A stretch of DNA of 9,313 bases from Magnetovibrio sp. GTDB taxonomy: Bacteria > Pseudomonadota > Alphaproteobacteria > Rhodospirillales > Magnetovibrionaceae. Positions 1-5,376 of the stretch are shown here, in pieces. The notes beneath the pieces are model-generated. The model had not been told where the DNA came from, did not search any database, and worked only from the letters and a program-made list of their open reading frames with translations. A program made the position numbers and the translations under genes. How positions within the stretch are numbered: the first letter of the stretch is position 1; every line of letters starts with the position of its first letter. The stretch spans positions 1 to 9,313 of the forward strand of contig JAESUA010000049.1 in assembly GCA_016763255.1 (NCBI GenBank), in the 5' to 3' direction.

Positions 1-1
1 C

Positions 2-940
2 GATTTTCGCGAAAATATGCGCCAATTGGTGCAAAAGGTGAGTACCTTTGGTCGTGCGTTTAATCCCAATTTTGTGGTGTTGGCGGAAAATGGCCTTGGC
101 TTGGTCAGCAAAGCCAATCCCCAAGACGACAGCCAGTTTTTCCCCGCACGCACCTACATCCGCTCCATCGACGGCGTGCTGCAGCCAAACTTGCTCAAAA
201 CCTTGCAAGGTCCGGCAAAGGGTGACGCCGATGTAAAAGAAGCCCCCACCATCACCGAGGCACGCAAGCGGCTGACCGCGAACGTCATCACGGCCCAGCA
301 AATGGGCCTCAAGGTGTTCAACTTGGAATACGCCAATAAGGCCGCAAAAACCGATCAAACCTTGCGCACCAGCGCTTCAAAAGGTTTCGTTGCATTTGTC
401 GCCAACTCGCCGCAGCTGAGCAATGTGCCACGCTATCCAAAGTCGGCGTATAACGCCAATTCTCAATCGCTGAAGACTTTGCATCAGGCGAAAAACTATC
501 TTTATATCGCCAATTCTCAAGGCTTTGGCAGCGCTTCTGATTATGTGCAAAAGCTTGCGATGACCAATCACGACATCATCATCACCAGCGTTTTTCACGG
601 TCGCACGGCGCTGAGCAAGCTTGATGTGCAGCGCCTAAAATACAAAAAATTGGGTTCACGCCGATTGGTGCTGGCGGAAATCGACCTCTCCTCCGCCGCG
701 ACCTATCACTATTATTGGCAAGCCGGCTGGGGCGTCGGCACACCGGCCTTCATCAGCGTGCCGTTTATCGAAGACCCGGACCGCTATCGCATCGCCTTTT
801 GGGACCCGGCTTGGCAAGAGGTTTTGATGGGCAACCCCAATTCATACCTCTATGGCATCATCGATCTGGGCTTCGACGGCGTGGTGCTTAAGGGCGTCGA
901 TGCTTGGCGCTATTTTGAAAGTGGCGGCGAGGATCAGTAA
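2..940 (+). CDS. TM1410/GH114-like TIM-barrel protein, 3' part (5' end outside window)
   Basis: The reading frame is open to the window edge: codons for D-F-R-E-N precede the first ATG (position 17), so the true start lies upstream. The numbering below counts from that ATG (307 residues). The pattern matches the TM1410/MJ1477 family, related to glycoside hydrolase family 114 (alpha-1,4-polygalactosaminidase). Residues 1-141 look like the end of one such barrel (N-F-V-V-L-A-E-N-G at 18-26, S-I-D-G-V at 50-54, G-F-V-A-F-V-A near 123-129). Residues about 154-301 look like a second barrel (Y-L-Y-I-A-N at 161-166, R-R-L-V-L-A at 215-220, W-D-P-A-W-Q at 262-267, G-F-D-G-V-V at 285-290). In the second unit several usually acidic positions are changed: S-S-A-A at 225-228 where the family has G-E-A-E, and L-K-G-V-D at 291-295 where it has L-D-x-x-D. 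This suggests a non-catalytic carbohydrate-binding or structural domain. The gene ends with tandem TAA-TAG stops and is followed by two hairpin terminators. Substrate and location are unknown because the N-terminus is missing. Confidence 0.75.
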   Translation, partial: DFRENMRQLVQKVSTFGRAFNPNFVVLAENGLGLVSKANPQDDSQFFPARTYIRSIDGVLQPNLLKTLQGPAKGDADVKEAPTITEARKRLTANVITAQQMGLKVFNLEYANKAAKTDQTLRTSASKGFVAFVANSPQLSNVPRYPKSAYNANSQSLKTLHQAKNYLYIANSQGFGSASDYVQKLAMTNHDIIITSVFHGRTALSKLDVQRLKYKKLGSRRLVLAEIDLSSAATYHYYWQAGWGVGTPAFISVPFIEDPDRYRIAFWDPAWQEVLMGNPNSYLYGIIDLGFDGVVLKGVDAWRYFESGGEDQ

Positions 941-948
941 TAGGCCTG

Positions 949-991
949 AAAAAAAGCCCGGCCCCACGAAAACGTGGTCGACCAGGCTTTT
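949..991. terminator. Bidirectional hairpin terminator between convergent genes
   Basis: The hairpin has outer arms AAAAGCC (952-958) and GGCTTTT (985-991), inner arms CCACG (964-968) and CGTGG (973-977), and an AAAA loop. Read on the minus strand the stem is followed by seven T residues (A-run 949-955), which suits the small gene ending at 1062. On the plus strand it ends in TTTT and could also stop transcription of the gene ending at 940. Confidence 0.75.
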
Positions 992-1010
992 AAGCATTTG
1001 CATCAGCATG

Positions 1011-1045
1011 GAACGCCGCCGGTAGCGCACCGGCGGCGTTCTTTT
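1011..1045 (+). terminator. Strong Rho-independent terminator, 13-bp perfect stem
   Basis: A perfect 13-bp inverted repeat (1011-1023 with 1029-1041, five-base loop AGCGC) is very GC-rich and is followed at once by TTTT (1042-1045) on the plus strand. It is a second, stronger terminator for the GH114-like gene, placed downstream of the bidirectional hairpin. On the minus strand no T-run follows it. Confidence 0.8.
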
Positions 1046-1061
1046 ATGGCTGCGGCACCAA

Positions 1062-1292
1062 TCAGTGTGTGGCGGGCAAGACCGTTTCAATCACGAAGCC
1101 GTCTTCGGGCGGGAAACGTGTCGCAATTTTGGTCCGCGCTTCATCTTCGCTTGCGGCGACGACATCCTGGGTGTGCACATCAGCCCAATGATCCTCAAAA
1201 AAGGAATGGCTCTGGTTTTCTTTGACCAGTGCGCGCACAACCTTGTTGTAAAGTTTCACCAGATAAACCTGGCCCATGCTGGGATTAAGCAT
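1062..1292 (-). CDS. Small conserved-looking hypothetical protein (76 aa)
   Basis: This is a compact soluble protein with no membrane segment and no signal peptide. The start at 1292 is chosen because AAGGGG sits about 8-13 bases before that ATG; an ATG at 1337 would add 15 residues but has no comparable ribosome site. The body reads as a short alpha/beta unit: a V-Y-L-V-K-L-Y-N-K-V-V-R-A-L-V helix or strand near the N-terminus, then W-A-D-V-H, an acidic S-E-D-E-A-R helix and a final P-P-E-D-G-F-V-I-E strand. I do not recognise a characterised family and assign no function. It is transcribed divergently from the lysozyme-like gene and convergently with the GH114-like gene, so it is probably monocistronic. 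It ends in TGA and uses the hairpin at 949-991 as terminator. Confidence 0.65.
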   Translation of the reverse strand: MLNPSMGQVYLVKLYNKVVRALVKENQSHSFFEDHWADVHTQDVVAASEDEARTKIATRFPPEDGFVIETVLPATH

Positions 1293-1603
1293 CCCTTTTC
1301 CCCTTCTATTTGCCAATTCACAAGATGCGAACTTCATTCATTTAAAGCCCTGCACCGTACACCACTAGTGTCCGACACAAATCGTTAACAAAGCTCTTGC
1401 ATAAGTCAACGCGCATATTCAATTGTTTGTGAAAAAGAGTTCATCTTGTTGCAACATTGAGACACCACAACCTCCTCTTATAGGAGAAATAATTAGTCAT
1501 AATCCCTCATGGGTGTTCTCCTGTGTAGTGCACACGTATATTCACACAAGGTGCTCCACCACCGTCAATTATGAAACGGACCCAATTTAAGAAAGGAGCA
1601 CTC
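1293..1603. promoter_or_regulatory. Divergent intergenic region with candidate promoters
   Basis: This AT-rich stretch of 311 bases separates two divergent genes and has no supportable gene. For the plus-strand gene the best promoter match is TTGAGA (1457-1462), a 16-base spacer and TATAGG (1479-1484). For the minus-strand gene a TTGACT-like -35 (1409-1404) exists but its -10 is poor. A short inverted repeat GTGTC-C-GACAC lies at 1368-1378. Several CTCCT and AGGAG blocks (1472-1476, 1483-1487, 1517-1521, 1594-1598) could form alternative pairings in the leader. All of these are pattern matches only. Confidence 0.35.
1551..1601 (+). promoter_or_regulatory. Possible stem masking the ribosome binding site of the 1604 gene
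   Basis: GTGCTCC at 1551-1557 is perfectly complementary to GGAGCAC at 1595-1601, which contains most of the Shine-Dalgarno AGGAG (1594-1598) of the gene starting at 1604. If the leader is transcribed, this 7-bp stem with a 37-base loop would hide the ribosome site. It is a short pairing and may be fortuitous. Confidence 0.25.
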
Positions 1604-2092
1604 ATGCTCGACATCCAACAATTCCGCGATTTTGTTGTTCAACCCGTACTGCTTGAACTTGGTGAATGGAACGCCACGATGAATTCACAGGCGGCACAAA
1701 ACCTTCTGGTTGGAACCGCGATTCAAGAAAGCCACGTCACGTACTTAAAGCAATTGGGCGGTGGCCCGGCCTTGGGGGTGATGCAGATCGAACCCGCCAC
1801 CCATGACGATGTCTGGACCAATTATTTGGCCTATCGCAACGACCTCGCCAAAGTGGTTTTAGGATTCGCAGCCGGTGATTCCCACGACGCCGATCAGATG
1901 CCTTGGAACATGGGCTACGGTGTCGCCATGGCGCGGCTGATCTTTTGGCGTCAATCTGATCCCATGCCCACCGACGCCAACGACCTTCAAGCCCTCGGCC
2001 AATATTGGAAAGATCACTACAACACCATCAACGGTGCCGGCACAGTTGACGAATGGGTAGAGAATTATACGAAATACGCCACCGCCAGCTGA
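1604..2092 (+). CDS. Lysozyme-fold / transglycosylase-like protein of phage type (162 aa)
   Basis: The start at 1604 is preferred over an ATG at 1571 because AGGAG lies five bases before it (1594-1598). The protein has no signal peptide or membrane segment. Residues 36-70 (T-A-I-Q-E-S at 38-43, G-G-G-P-A-L-G-V-M-Q-I-E-P-A-T-H at 52-67) resemble the active-site region of lysozyme-like folds: a glutamate (E42) at the end of a helix, then a G-V-M-Q-I-E-P segment like the G-(L/I)-(M/F)-Q-I of lytic transglycosylases. Residues 96-117 form a further Trp-rich helix (D-Q-M-P-W-N near the start), and W135, W151 and Y155 follow. Similar small proteins are known to me mainly from phages and prophages, but no other phage gene is near. 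Peptidoglycan or other glycan cleavage is an inference from the fold pattern; E42 is the predicted catalytic acid. The gene stands alone and ends at a TGA just before the palindromic element. Confidence 0.65.
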   Translation: MLDIQQFRDFVVQPVLLELGEWNATMNSQAAQNLLVGTAIQESHVTYLKQLGGGPALGVMQIEPATHDDVWTNYLAYRNDLAKVVLGFAAGDSHDADQMPWNMGYGVAMARLIFWRQSDPMPTDANDLQALGQYWKDHYNTINGAGTVDEWVENYTKYATAS

Positions 2093-2096
2093 TCAC

Positions 2097-2273
2097 TTAT
2101 ACCAAGCTGCATTAATAATGATCTTTAGGGATCGCTTTCCAAAGACCTCCGGGCAGGAGACAAGCCGCAGGTGATGTGGTTCATCATCAAGGCTTTTCGA
2201 CGCCCTCCGGCGGTCTTTGGAAGCGACCGGAACGGCGGTTCCTCAAGGTCATTATTAATGCAGCTTGGTATTA
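2097..2273. mobile_element. MITE-like palindromic element with 23-bp perfect terminal inverted repeats
   Basis: The segment 2099-2271 is almost a complete palindrome. Its ends (2099-2121 and 2249-2271) are perfect 23-bp inverted copies beginning ATACCAAGCTGC. Inside, CTT and AGG blocks match, then TCGCTTTCCAAAGACC (2132-2147) pairs with a one-base-shorter copy ending near 2226; the right arm carries about 12 extra bases. CCGG and AAGCC/GGCTT blocks continue the pairing towards the centre. TTA is found just outside both ends (2097-2099 and 2271-2273) and may be a target duplication; TA duplications fit as well. No transposase is encoded. It sits exactly between two convergent genes, and the right TTA is also the stop codon of the CULT gene. 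It may be a non-autonomous element or dispersed palindromic repeat, and it could also end transcription from both sides. Copy number elsewhere is unknown. Confidence 0.7.
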
Positions 2274-2669
2274 GCCTTCACCCACATCCGGTTGATCGAC
2301 CAGCGCTTCATGGATCAGGCCGAAAAAGCGGCTGGGGCTGTTTGCACCTTCGAACCGCCACCCCAGGTGCACATCACAGGCCCCGCACACCGCCAGACGC
2401 CATGCATAGCCAGCAAACCAGGTTGCCTCCGTCGTTGCCCGGCCATTGGCGAGGGCACCGGGGGCGTCCGAGAAGCTCAACACCTGAAATTCGATACCGT
2501 GGGGATTGACGCAAAAATGTTGAGCCCGCCCGCCGATGTTCACCGACCAAGCCTTACGCGTGACGAAGGTATGGCACTGGGCACAGACCAGCGCATCCTC
2601 GCTACCATCAAAGGTCTTGGCATCAAAGGGCTTGGCATCGACCTTGTTGTCGGGTGAGATCTGCAACAT
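2271..2669 (-). CDS. Single-domain CULT (cereblon-type) protein, 132 aa
   Basis: This looks like a bacterial CULT-domain protein, homologous to the thalidomide-binding domain of cereblon and very like the Magnetospirillum gryphiswaldense protein MsCI4. The zinc ligands are C29-x-x-C32 and C95-x-x-C98. The three cage tryptophans are W84, W90 and W104, with exactly the +6/+14 spacing of the cereblon cage (human W380, W386, W400). Supporting blocks are N-P-H-G at 55-58, W-F-A-G-Y-A-W-R at 84-91 and H-L-G-W-R-F-E at 101-107. The domain spans about residues 26-125, so the protein is little more than the domain, and it has no signal peptide. The cage is known to bind cyclic imides and, in eukaryotes, C-terminal cyclic-imide degrons; the bacterial ligand is not established. 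The start at 2669 is the only in-frame ATG after an upstream TAA, though its ribosome site is weak. It lies 40 bases after the protease gene, as third gene of the operon, and its stop overlaps the edge of the palindromic element. Confidence 0.9.
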   Translation of the reverse strand: MLQISPDNKVDAKPFDAKTFDGSEDALVCAQCHTFVTRKAWSVNIGGRAQHFCVNPHGIEFQVLSFSDAPGALANGRATTEATWFAGYAWRLAVCGACDVHLGWRFEGANSPSRFFGLIHEALVDQPDVGEG

Positions 2670-2709
2670 TTGATCAGCTTATCATTGGCGGGACCAAGGA
2701 CGAACACCA

Positions 2710-3543
2710 TTAGGTGCGACACGAGACTTTTGTCACCAGCCCCTCAAGCCGCAGCTGCTGACCATAATCGGCATAATTTGAAGGCCGCAGTTTTGGCCCG
2801 CTTCGATGTTGCGGCTGGGAAAAGGATTGAAGCCCACCAAGATTGGCCACAATCGAGGTAAACATGCGGCCTCGCCGGTCATTGCCGGCAGAAACCACAC
2901 CGACCACTTCGCCATCCTCGTTCAGCATCGGCCCACCGCTGTTGCCGCCCAAGATGATTTTATTACCGGGCACCATTTGGGTGATCGCCCAGACATCGGC
3001 GGGTTCTTTTTCCCGGCCCTTAAATCTGACCATGCGCGTGCGACCAATGTTGGTCGCATAGCCCGCGCTGGGATTGCCTTGCGGATAGCCGAAAAAAAAG
3101 CCCCGTTCACCTTTGCCGACCAAGGCCTTGGCCAATGGCAGGCCCGGCTTACCGCCTTCACTGTCGATGATCGCCACGTCGGTGCCTTTAAGCGCACGCC
3201 AGCCCGCGACCAAAATCCGGCGATAGCTCCCCGATTTTTGCTCATGCAGCAAAACCAGACGTTTGCAGCCATTCGTCACGTGGGTCGCCGTGCCCCAATA
3301 GCCCGAATTCGACAAGGCAAAGGCACTGCCGGTGTACGCGCTATTTTTACGCAGCTGGGAGGTCGCAATCTGTGCATCCGGTAGGCTGATCCTCACCGCC
3401 CCCACCTGCGCATCCAGGGCCGCATAGGCCGCCACGGGCTGGCGCACTGGGGCGCGATCAACGGTGAACAAGGCTTGGTCGGCCAGACGCCAAAAAACGG
3501 CGAGAAAAACGATGCCCAGCAATATGCGGTCAATCTTGCGCAT
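2710..3543 (-). CDS. Membrane-anchored or exported trypsin-like serine protease (277 aa)
   Basis: Residues 6-22 form a hydrophobic segment after M-R-K, giving a signal anchor or signal peptide and a periplasmic catalytic domain. The chymotrypsin-fold triad is visible: H88 in G-T-A-T-H-V, D122 in G-T-D-V-A-I-I-D and S202 in G-G-N-S-G-G-P, with a G-Y-P segment (152-154) and V-V-G-V-V-S (213-218) in the expected places. It resembles the HtrA/trypsin-like family but has no PDZ domain, and residues 240-277 form a short polar tail ending in a cysteine near the C-terminus (C275; C93 is the other). The substrate is unknown. It starts 9 bases after the DUF350 stop, so the two are surely co-transcribed and possibly coupled; the ribosome site is weak. 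The CULT gene follows 40 bases downstream. The triad is intact, so activity is expected. Confidence 0.85.
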   Translation of the reverse strand: MRKIDRILLGIVFLAVFWRLADQALFTVDRAPVRQPVAAYAALDAQVGAVRISLPDAQIATSQLRKNSAYTGSAFALSNSGYWGTATHVTNGCKRLVLLHEQKSGSYRRILVAGWRALKGTDVAIIDSEGGKPGLPLAKALVGKGERGFFFGYPQGNPSAGYATNIGRTRMVRFKGREKEPADVWAITQMVPGNKIILGGNSGGPMLNEDGEVVGVVSAGNDRRGRMFTSIVANLGGLQSFSQPQHRSGPKLRPSNYADYGQQLRLEGLVTKVSCRT

Positions 3544-3552
3544 GGCGACGTA

Positions 3553-3966
3553 TTACCCCGAAATGGCCGCAGACAAAAACATGGCCAGCGCGATGTTGAA
3601 ACTGAACAGCACCCAGGCAGACGCCATCTCACCGTTTTCGATGCGCGCCGACAAATCGCGCAGCAACAGGTGTGCGGCGACAAACGCCAACAGCTGCAGC
3701 ACGATCACCACCAGGCCCCAAAACAAGATATCCAGTTCGCTGACGCTGGCGGCAAGGGAAAAGGCCAGCGGCATGGCCATGCCGATCACCACTCCGGACA
3801 AAGACAATCCGGCGGCGGTATTGCCTTCACGTACCAATTTGAATTCGTGGTGCGGTGTCACCTTCACATAGACAAAGATGCCCATAATGAACAAGCCGAT
3901 GGTCAAGGCCAAATGGGCCGCCAGGATGGGTAGGCCCACCTGGATGGTTTGCAAGATGTGCTCCAT
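3553..3966 (-). CDS. DUF350 family inner-membrane protein (137 aa)
   Basis: This small, very hydrophobic protein has four predicted membrane helices, at about residues 13-35, 52-73, 79-101 and 115-135. The arrangement and the blocks A-A-G-L-S-L-S-G-V-V-I-G (51-62) and I-E-N-G-E-M-A-S-A (109-117) are typical of DUF350 (UPF0719), where each helix pair carries a small-residue-rich motif. The molecular role of the family is not established. It is the first gene of a minus-strand operon with the protease and the CULT protein. The start at 3966 has a good AGGGGG about six bases before the ATG. It is divergent from the interrupted cNMP-binding gene, with 162 bases between them. Confidence 0.85.
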   Translation of the reverse strand: MEHILQTIQVGLPILAAHLALTIGLFIMGIFVYVKVTPHHEFKLVREGNTAAGLSLSGVVIGMAMPLAFSLAASVSELDILFWGLVVIVLQLLAFVAAHLLLRDLSARIENGEMASAWVLFSFNIALAMFLSAAISG

Positions 3967-4042
3967 GCACGCCCCCTTTTAACTGGAATGGCACTCACCT
4001 TAACAAGCCCTCACAAGACACACCACAGCGGAGATTTGTCCG

Positions 4043-4073
4043 TTGCAAGGCGAGCCCGACGCTCTCATATGAT
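4043..4073 (+). promoter_or_regulatory. Candidate promoter of the cNMP-binding gene
   Basis: TATGAT at 4068-4073 matches the -10 consensus at five of six bases. TTGCAA at 4043-4048 could be the -35, but the 19-base spacer is longer than ideal. It lies about 55 bases before the start codon at 4129, in the divergent region shared with the DUF350 operon. Confidence 0.35.
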
Positions 4074-4102
4074 CTTACAGAGACTTACGGGAGGCGGTGA
4101 CT

Positions 4103-4120
4103 GGGACCATGCGGGACCAT
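4103..4120 (+). repeat. Short direct repeat GGGACCAT x2, 10-base period
   Basis: GGGACCAT occurs at 4103-4110 and again at 4113-4120, separated by GC, just before the ribosome site of the cNMP-binding gene. It may be a small local duplication or a pair of one-turn-spaced protein contacts; the sequence cannot decide. Confidence 0.5.
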
Positions 4121-4128
4121 AGGGGTCA

Positions 4129-4488
4129 ATGATGGAAAGTCGAACGTATCAGGTTGGCGCAACGATCTTCACCGAAGGCGATGAGGGGGACATGGCCTAT
4201 TTGATCAAGTCAGGTGAAGTGAAAATCACCAAACGCAGCCGCGACGATTCACAGCGCACCCTTGCGACCGTAAAAGCCGGAAGCATCATCGGCGAGATGG
4301 CCTAGATCGACAACCAGCCACGTGCGGCGACAGCCATCGCCCTGGACCAAACCGAGATGTTGCTGGTCACCAAAGAAGAGTTTCAAAAACGCCTGCAAAG
4401 TTCCGACCAGGTGATCGGCTTGCTGCTCAAGACCTTCACCAACCGCCTGCGCCAACAAGCCCAACAGATCATCGACATGACAATCTAA
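4129..4488 (+). pseudogene. Cyclic-nucleotide-binding-domain protein interrupted by in-frame TAG
   Basis: Two adjacent ATGs (4129, 4132) follow an AGGGG site at 4121-4125. The frame reads as a single CRP/PKA-type cNMP-binding domain of 119 codons, with codon 59 (4303-4305) being TAG. Before it stand the beta-roll glycines (E16-G-D-E-G-D21, G29-E-V) and the start of the phosphate-binding cassette, G55-E-M-A58. After it the cassette continues in the same frame: I60-D-N-Q-P-R-A-A-T68, including the phosphate-contacting arginine (R65). Family members have a leucine or similar residue at the stop, so one base change (for example TTG or CTG-type Leu codon to TAG) explains it. The frame then runs through a C-terminal helix rich in Q and R to TAA at 4486. 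No DNA-binding domain follows, so the intact protein would be a stand-alone sensor domain. As written the product is 58 residues without a complete pocket. A sequencing error or readthrough cannot be excluded. Confidence 0.8.
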
Positions 4489-4501
4489 TACTTAGTATTA
4501 G
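4485..4501. repeat. 17-bp near-perfect palindrome spanning two convergent stop codons
   Basis: CTAATACT and AGTATTAG (8-bp perfect arms around one T) cover the TAA of the cNMP gene (4486-4488) and the TAA of the response regulator on the other strand (complement of 4498-4500). It is too AT-rich and short to be a normal terminator. Confidence 0.5.
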
Positions 4502-5016
4502 GCATTCACCGCATGAGGGGTGAACTTGCGCCGGTCCTCGTTGGCGGGCAGCCCCGTGGCGGGCAAATCCGTGCGGCGACGCCGATCGGGGCCAAAAAAA
4601 TTCTGCGTTTTGACGAAGCGGCGATGGCGCTCGATGATCGATTTAATGCGCATATAGAGCGCCGTGGCGGAAATTGGCTTGGTTAAGTATTCGGTCATGC
4701 CGGCATCTCTGGCTTCGCAGACATGCGTGTATTCACAATAGGCCGTGACCACCACCACTGGAACAAACGGGTCGCGGCTGGAGTCCGAATTGCGCACCAC
4801 CTCCAGATACTCCATGGCATCCATATCCGGGGCCCAGTCCAACAGCACCATATCAAATTCAATTTTGGAACTCAGCTCTATGGCCTCACCGATGGTCGAC
4901 ACCTTCATCACATTGATGACACCCATCTGCAACAACACATCCCCCAGCAACCTGCGCATAAACAGCTGCTTTTCAACCACCAAAACTTTTAGATTCGTGA
5001 GTACGTAACCCGTCAT
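4498..5016 (-). CDS. Single-domain response regulator (receiver) with C-terminal GPDRRRR motif, 172 aa
   Basis: The start at 5016 is chosen because G-A-G-A-G-G-C-G-G lies just upstream; ATGs at 5034 and 5067 lack a ribosome site. Residues 9-130 are a CheY-like receiver: phospho-acceptor D60 in V-L-L-D-W, T91 in V-V-V-V-T-A-Y and K113 in Y-L-T-K-P-I. The acidic pocket is unusual: V-V-E15-K16 replaces the usual pair of acidic residues, so the metal-binding aspartate is a lysine. The tail holds F-F-G-P-D-R-R-R-R (140-148) and a second E-D-R-R-K (160-164), a basic ending I associate with stand-alone receivers of alphaproteobacteria; its function is not established to my knowledge. There is no output domain, so it would act by protein contact or as a phosphate relay. 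It is convergent with the interrupted cNMP gene, nine bases apart. No kinase gene is nearby. Confidence 0.85.
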   Translation of the reverse strand: MTGYVLTNLKVLVVEKQLFMRRLLGDVLLQMGVINVMKVSTIGEAIELSSKIEFDMVLLDWAPDMDAMEYLEVVRNSDSSRDPFVPVVVVTAYCEYTHVCEARDAGMTEYLTKPISATALYMRIKSIIERHRRFVKTQNFFGPDRRRRTDLPATGLPANEDRRKFTPHAVNA

Positions 5017-5233
5017 CGTTCCGCCTCTCTGCATGGGGCGATCCAGATGGAGGGGGAACTGAACCACCGGCCTTAAGTGCAGGTATCACTTACACAACCT
5101 CCAAAATGCACCGCAACAGATGGCAAATTGCATCTTGCATATCATTTTGTGCACAACAGGCCTGAATCTTGCGCAAAAACCCTGTCCTGAGGAGGATTAG
5201 CAAAGTCCGTGCCGATTGATGAGGAAACCCAAC

Positions 5234-5270
5234 AAAAAACCCCGGCTCCACTGAGGGAACCGGGGTTTTA
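5234..5270 (-). terminator. Rho-independent terminator of tRNA-Lys
   Basis: AAAACCCCGG (5236-5245) pairs perfectly with CCGGGGTTTT (5260-5269). On the minus strand the stem is followed by a T-run (the A-run 5234-5239). It begins five bases after the CCA end of the tRNA. Confidence 0.85.
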
Positions 5271-5274
5271 TGAT

Positions 5275-5350
5275 TGGTGGGCTCTGTGAGATTCGAACTC
5301 ACGACCGTTCGATTAAAAGTCGAATGCTCTACCAGCTGAGCTAAGAGCCC
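5275..5350 (-). tRNA. tRNA-Lys (anticodon UUU), CCA encoded
   Basis: Read on the minus strand, the 76 bases fold as a full cloverleaf. The acceptor arms are GGGCTCT and AGAGCCC. The D arm is AGCTCAGCTGGTAGAGC and the anticodon loop is CTTTTAA with anticodon TTT. The T arm contains GTTCGAATC, and the discriminator A is followed by an encoded CCA. It reads AAA and AAG codons. It has its own terminator and promoter-like sequence, so it is probably transcribed on its own, downstream of coaD. Confidence 0.97.
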
Positions 5351-5376
5351 ACATTGTACTCTTGTGTGCGGGGCGG

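Noticed and set aside
2265..2657. Plus-strand open frames opposite the CULT gene
   Set aside because: The minus strand carries a clear CULT protein with zinc ligands and tryptophan cage; the plus frames show no recognisable family.
2806..3933. Plus-strand open frames opposite the protease and DUF350 genes
   Set aside because: They are shadows of genes with an intact catalytic triad and membrane helices on the minus strand.
5090..5302. A 70-codon minus-strand frame running into the tRNA
   Set aside because: It overlaps the tRNA 3' end and its terminator and has no ribosome site or recognisable motif.
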